Positions 60,696 through 64,000 of a DNA stretch of 64,000 nt are shown here, piece after piece (positions within the stretch are counted from its first letter, which is position 1; the number at the start of each line of letters is the position of its first letter). The notes beneath the pieces are model-generated. The model was not told the origin of the DNA, made no database searches, and saw nothing but the letters and a program-made list of their open reading frames with translations. The position numbers and the translations under genes are program-made. The stretch is from NCBI RefSeq assembly GCF_009915155.1, contig NZ_JAABLM010000002.1, positions 62,001 through 126,000 of the forward strand, read 5' to 3'. This stretch comes from Flavobacterium ichthyis (GTDB taxonomy: Bacteria > Bacteroidota > Bacteroidia > Flavobacteriales > Flavobacteriaceae).

Positions 60696-62039
60696 ATGAC
60701 TTTAACAGAACTGAATGCGATTTCTCCCATTGACGGCAGGTATCGTAACAAAACCAAATCACTTTCTCAATATTTTTCGGAAGAAGCCTTAATTCGATAC
60801 CGCGTTTTGGTAGAAATCGAATATTTTATTTCACTATGCGAAATTCCCTTGCCACAATTAGCAAATGTTGACCATGGAACTTTCCCGGAAATGCGAAAAA
60901 TTTACCAAAATTTTTCTGCAGAAGATGCCAATGCAATTAAAGAAATCGAAAAAACTACCAACCACGATGTCAAAGCGGTAGAATACTTTATTAAAAATGC
61001 TTTTGACAAACTCAACTTATCAGAACATAAAGAGTTTATTCACTTTGGATTGACTTCTCAAGATATCAATAATACAGCAATTCCACTTTCTACCAAAGAA
61101 GCTTTCGAAGAAGTTTATTTGAAATTATTAATTGAACTTACTGCCAAACTTAAAGAATTAAGCGTGGAATGGAAAGACATCCCAATGTTGGCAAGAACCC
61201 ACGGACAACCGGCTTCTCCTACCCGTTTGGGCAAAGAAATTGGCGTTTTTGTAGAACGTTTGGAAGAGCAAATGCGTTTACTTTTCAACATTCCGTTTGC
61301 AGCGAAATTTGGAGGTGCTACCGGAAATTTTAATGCGCATGTTATTGCCTATAAAAATATTGATTGGAAAGATTTTGGAAATAATTTTGTTGAAAATAAT
61401 TTGGGTTTAAAACATTCTTTTCCTACAACACAAATAGAACATTACGATCATTTTGCCGCTTTCTTTGATGCCTTAAAACGAATCAACACCATCATCATCG
61501 ACTTAGACCGAGATATTTGGACGTATGTTTCGATGGATTATTTCAAACAAAAAATTAAAGAAGGCGAGGTAGGATCATCGGCAATGCCGCATAAAGTAAA
61601 CCCAATTGATTTTGAAAATTCCGAAGGAAATTTAGGAATTGCCAATGCCATTTTCGAACATCTTTCGGCTAAATTACCCATTTCAAGGTTGCAACGTGAT
61701 TTAACGGATTCTACCGTTTTGAGAAATATTGGTGTTCCATTCGGTCATACCATTATTGGTTTTGAAGCAACTTTAAAAGGCTTAAACAAATTGTTGCTTA
61801 ATCGACAAAAATTTGAGGAAGATCTAGAAAAAAATTGGGCTGTTGTTGCCGAAGCCATTCAAACGATTTTGCGTAGAGAAGGTTACCCAAATCCTTACGA
61901 AGCGTTGAAAGGATTGACCAGAACCAATGAAGTAATGAACAAAAATACCATTCATGTTTTTATTGATACTTTAAATATTAGCGAGGAGATTAAAAATGAA
62001 TTACGCTCAATTTCACCAAGTAACTATTTGGGAATTTAA
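60696..62039 (+). CDS. purB: Adenylosuccinate lyase
   Basis: 447 residues from MTLTELNAISPIDGRYRNKT. The signature is GSSAMPHKVNPIDFENSEGN, with the catalytic serine loop; the conserved HFGLTSQDINNTA and ARTHGQPASPTRLGKE are in the first half. The N-terminal ISPIDGRYRNKTKSLSQYFSE is that of the E. coli-like PurB branch. It acts twice in purine synthesis, at SAICAR and adenylosuccinate, releasing fumarate. It has its own promoter and terminator. Confidence 0.98.
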   Translation: MTLTELNAISPIDGRYRNKTKSLSQYFSEEALIRYRVLVEIEYFISLCEIPLPQLANVDHGTFPEMRKIYQNFSAEDANAIKEIEKTTNHDVKAVEYFIKNAFDKLNLSEHKEFIHFGLTSQDINNTAIPLSTKEAFEEVYLKLLIELTAKLKELSVEWKDIPMLARTHGQPASPTRLGKEIGVFVERLEEQMRLLFNIPFAAKFGGATGNFNAHVIAYKNIDWKDFGNNFVENNLGLKHSFPTTQIEHYDHFAAFFDALKRINTIIIDLDRDIWTYVSMDYFKQKIKEGEVGSSAMPHKVNPIDFENSEGNLGIANAIFEHLSAKLPISRLQRDLTDSTVLRNIGVPFGHTIIGFEATLKGLNKLLLNRQKFEEDLEKNWAVVAEAIQTILRREGYPNPYEALKGLTRTNEVMNKNTIHVFIDTLNISEEIKNELRSISPSNYLGI

Positions 62040-62061
62040 ATTGTAAGAAAAAAAATATAGC

Positions 62062-62099
62062 AATCCGTAAGTTTTTAATGACTTGCGGATTTTTTATTT
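62062..62099 (+). terminator. Terminator of purB
   Basis: AATCCGTAAG pairs with CTTGCGGATT over 10 bp with one G-U pair; the loop has 10 bases and a T-run follows. Confidence 0.8.
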
Positions 62100-62162
62100 T
62101 TGGCAAATCAATTTTTTTTCGGATATTTAACAAGCCGAGTTGTAACGACATTTATCGCAATA

Positions 62163-62337
62163 CTTGGCATTAGCCCGTCCCGAAGTTTCGGGAGAAGCAA
62201 ATAGCCCGGAATTTTTTAATTTATTTTTTTGCCGACTCAAAACAGCGACTAACGGCCCCGAATGCTCGAGACGTTTTGGGGAGTTGCAGAAAAAATTTAA
62301 AAACAAGAATTTGTAGCAGAAAGCGGGAAATAGCTCC
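62163..62337 (-). repeat. Dispersed intergenic palindromic element, copy C
   Basis: Read on the minus strand it runs GGAGCTATTTCCCGCTTTCT, GCTACAAATTCTTG, a variable middle, then TTCCGGGCTATTTGCTTCTC, a CCCGAAACTTCGGG hairpin and GACGGGCTAATGCC. The first block matches copy B, and CTACAAATTC corresponds to CTACAATCTT of copy D. The element fills most of the 345-bp gap between purB and the KefF-like gene; I see nothing else in the gap. Confidence 0.7.
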
Positions 62338-62384
62338 AAAGCGTGAACTTGCCAAGTAAAAAGCACCAGTTGAAAATATAAATT

Positions 62385-62984
62385 ATGCCGAAAAAAATTT
62401 TAATTCTTTTTGCTCATCCTTTGTTTGAAAAATCTTTAGCAAACAAAATTTTGGTAGATCATATCCCTGATAACGTGGATATAACGTTTCATGACTTATA
62501 TGAAAGATACCCGGAATTTGACATTGATGTCCAACGCGAACAGAATTTATTGGCGGGTCATGATATAATTATTTGGCAACATCCAATGTTTTGGTATGGT
62601 TGTCCACCGCTTTTAAAACAATGGATTGATATGGTGTTAGAACATGGCTGGGCTTATGGAAGTCAAGGAAATGCCTTGAAGGGTAAAATTATTTTTCAGG
62701 TAATTACTACTGGTGGAAAGAAGGAAAATTATAGCAAAACGGGACGTGACCATTTTACAATTCCAGAACTTTTACAACCATTTTGTCAAACGGCTGAGGT
62801 ATGTAAAATGAAATATTTACCACCTTTTGTGGTGCACGGAACTTTTAAAATCACGCGGGACAAATGTGAGGAATTTGGGGTATCATATAAAAAGTTATTG
62901 AACTTTTTATTGGAAAATGAGTTGGATATGAATGTTATTAGCGAGCATTTTTATTTAAACGACTTTATAAAAAAAGAATTGTAA
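62385..62984 (+). CDS. NAD(P)H oxidoreductase, KefF/MdaB flavodoxin fold
   Basis: 199 residues, Flavodoxin_2 fold. ILILFAHPLFEKSLANKIL is the FMN phosphate loop; IIWQHPMFWYGCPPLLKQWIDMVLEHGWAYG the flavin and substrate site; IIFQVITTGGKKENYSKTGRDHFTIPELLQPF follows. In E. coli KefF is a quinone reductase that activates the KefC potassium efflux channel. Here a Kef-type transporter gene starts 25 bp downstream, so the pair is probably coregulated and works together. Confidence 0.95.
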   Translation: MPKKILILFAHPLFEKSLANKILVDHIPDNVDITFHDLYERYPEFDIDVQREQNLLAGHDIIIWQHPMFWYGCPPLLKQWIDMVLEHGWAYGSQGNALKGKIIFQVITTGGKKENYSKTGRDHFTIPELLQPFCQTAEVCKMKYLPPFVVHGTFKITRDKCEEFGVSYKKLLNFLLENELDMNVISEHFYLNDFIKKEL

Positions 62985-63009
62985 ATCTGCGAAAACAAAC
63001 TGACTATAT

Positions 63010-64000
63010 ATGGAAACTAATTTTTTTCTTCAAGCTATTGTGTATTTAACTGCAGCAGTAGTTTGCGTTCCGGTAGCAAAAAAAATGGGATTGAGTTCAG
63101 TGTTGGGTTATTTGTTTTCGGGAATTATCATTGGGCCTTTTTTATTGGGATTTATTGGAAGTGAGGGTCAAGATTTGATGCATTTTGCAGAGTTCGGGGT
63201 GGTGATGATGTTGTTTTTAATTGGTTTAGAGTTAGACCCTTACAAGTTTTGGCGAATGCGAAAATTTATTTTGGGTATGGGCTCAATTCAGATGGTTGCC
63301 ACTACTGCAATTATTTTTATTTGTAGCTCCATAATATTTGACTGGAATTGGCAAACGGCTTTATCAATCTCGTTAGCTTTATCTCTTTCATCTACTGCAA
63401 TTGTTTTGCAGACACTTAAAGAAAAAGGGCTTTCTCAAACTTCTGTAGGAAGATCATCGTTTGCAGTATTATTGTTTCAGGATATTGCTGTAATTCCAAT
63501 TTTAGCAATAATTCCCATATTAGCAACAGGGCAAAATGTGATTCCTACGGAAGATGTGGATAAAAGTATTATTTCGGAATTTGACGGATGGCTGCAAACG
63601 TTAATTGTGACTGGTAGTATTGCCGCCATTTATTTTATTGGAAAATATATAATTGTGCCATTGTTACATGTAATTGCTCGTACAAGATTACAAGAACTTT
63701 TTACAGCTTCGGCATTATTATTAGTTTTATCAGTCTCTTACTTGATGCAATTAGTGGGGTTAAGTCCTGCATTAGGAGCTTTTATGGCTGGAGTGGTTTT
63801 AGCTAACTCCGAATTTAGGCATGAACTTGAAGGCGATATTGCACCATTTAAAGGGTTGCTACTGGGTTTATTTTTTATAGGTGTTGGAGCTTCCATTAAT
63901 TTTCAGTTAATTATCGATGATCCGGCATTTATATTGATATTCGGATTTATCTTAACGATGGTAAAGTTTTTTGTTTTTCTTTTTATTGGAAAAATTTACA
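63010..64000 (+). CDS. Kef-type monovalent cation:proton antiporter (N-terminal part)
   Basis: 330 codons are visible and the gene runs off the window end. METNFFLQAIVYLTAAVVCV is helix one; LSSVLGYLFSGIIIGPFLLG and MLFLIGLELDPYKFWRMRK follow the CPA2 pattern; SLSSTAIVLQTLKEKGLSQT and VLLFQDIAVIP carry the conserved QD. The second half of the membrane domain has SPALGAFMAGVVLA. The TrkA-N cytoplasmic domain, if present, lies outside. With the KefF-like gene 25 bp upstream this forms a KefFC-like potassium efflux system at the inner membrane. Confidence 0.95.
   Translation, partial: METNFFLQAIVYLTAAVVCVPVAKKMGLSSVLGYLFSGIIIGPFLLGFIGSEGQDLMHFAEFGVVMMLFLIGLELDPYKFWRMRKFILGMGSIQMVATTAIIFICSSIIFDWNWQTALSISLALSLSSTAIVLQTLKEKGLSQTSVGRSSFAVLLFQDIAVIPILAIIPILATGQNVIPTEDVDKSIISEFDGWLQTLIVTGSIAAIYFIGKYIIVPLLHVIARTRLQELFTASALLLVLSVSYLMQLVGLSPALGAFMAGVVLANSEFRHELEGDIAPFKGLLLGLFFIGVGASINFQLIIDDPAFILIFGFILTMVKFFVFLFIGKIY

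Noticed and set aside
1..64000. Prophage, insertion sequence, integron or restriction system
   Set aside because: No transposase, integrase, phage structural or restriction-modification gene was seen, and gene content looks like core genome throughout.
1..64000. tRNA or rRNA genes
   Set aside because: No cloverleaf or rRNA-like segment was noticed in the gaps; a covariance search was not possible, so a missed tRNA cannot be excluded.

Overview
The window is AT-rich, compact chromosomal DNA of a Bacteroidota bacterium, most likely Flavobacterium or a close relative. The evidence is a type IX secretion (T9SS) C-terminal sorting domain, a BatA-like protein, several families largely confined to this phylum (TIGR02757, DUF4834, YfhO, a RskA-type anti-sigma factor), promoters of the TTTG-N19-TAnnTTTG type, and little sign of Shine-Dalgarno sequences. 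Almost everything is core genome. I see no tRNA, rRNA, CRISPR array, insertion sequence or prophage.

Layout. 1-6.3 kb: end of an acyl-CoA ligase, two secreted fasciclin proteins, dnaK, ychF and a small secreted protein. 6.3-13.5 kb: ferredoxin, a LuxC-like acyl-CoA reductase, serC and serA (serine synthesis), and small conserved proteins. 13.5-26 kb: msrA, a LolD-like ATPase, a large membrane protein, TIGR02757, a DEAD-box-type helicase with a DEFD motif, a lactonase-fold protein, a BatA-like protein, a dihydroorotase homologue lacking its metal ligands, an esterase, a Crp/Fnr regulator, a small multidrug transporter and a DUF421 protein. 26-32 kb: M23 peptidase, two envelope proteins, two conserved proteins, peroxiredoxin and endonuclease III. 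32-36 kb: an ECF-like sigma factor with a tiny downstream gene, and uvrA. 36-42 kb: flippase, glycosyltransferase and YfhO, a surface-polysaccharide group. 42-50 kb: an outer-membrane protein, a GNAT-fold protein, and a T9SS/secreted/lipoprotein operon divergent from a histidine kinase/response regulator pair. 50-64 kb: an AOS-type enzyme, small envelope proteins, rdgB, a second DEAD-box helicase, trmH, an ECF sigma/RskA pair, a sirtuin, purB and a KefF/Kef antiporter pair cut by the window end.

Two signals are not explained by the genes. First, at least seven related 120-180 bp intergenic elements lie at about 4.0, 4.2, 9.9, 31.3, 36.4, 59.8 and 62.2 kb. Their ends are conserved and flank variable inner hairpins. 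They lie inside or next to several mis-predicted reading-frame ends. Second, the gap between the T9SS operon and the kinase/regulator pair holds two AGGAA-N2-TTCCT palindromes 23 bp apart. They sit at about -43 and -66 from the predicted start of the T9SS operon, which suggests a self-contained sensor-regulator-surface protein system at 44.3-50.1 kb.

Start codons were corrected for many genes where the longest frame ran through a promoter, a repeat or a weak TTG codon. All family names come from reading the sequence; no database search was possible.
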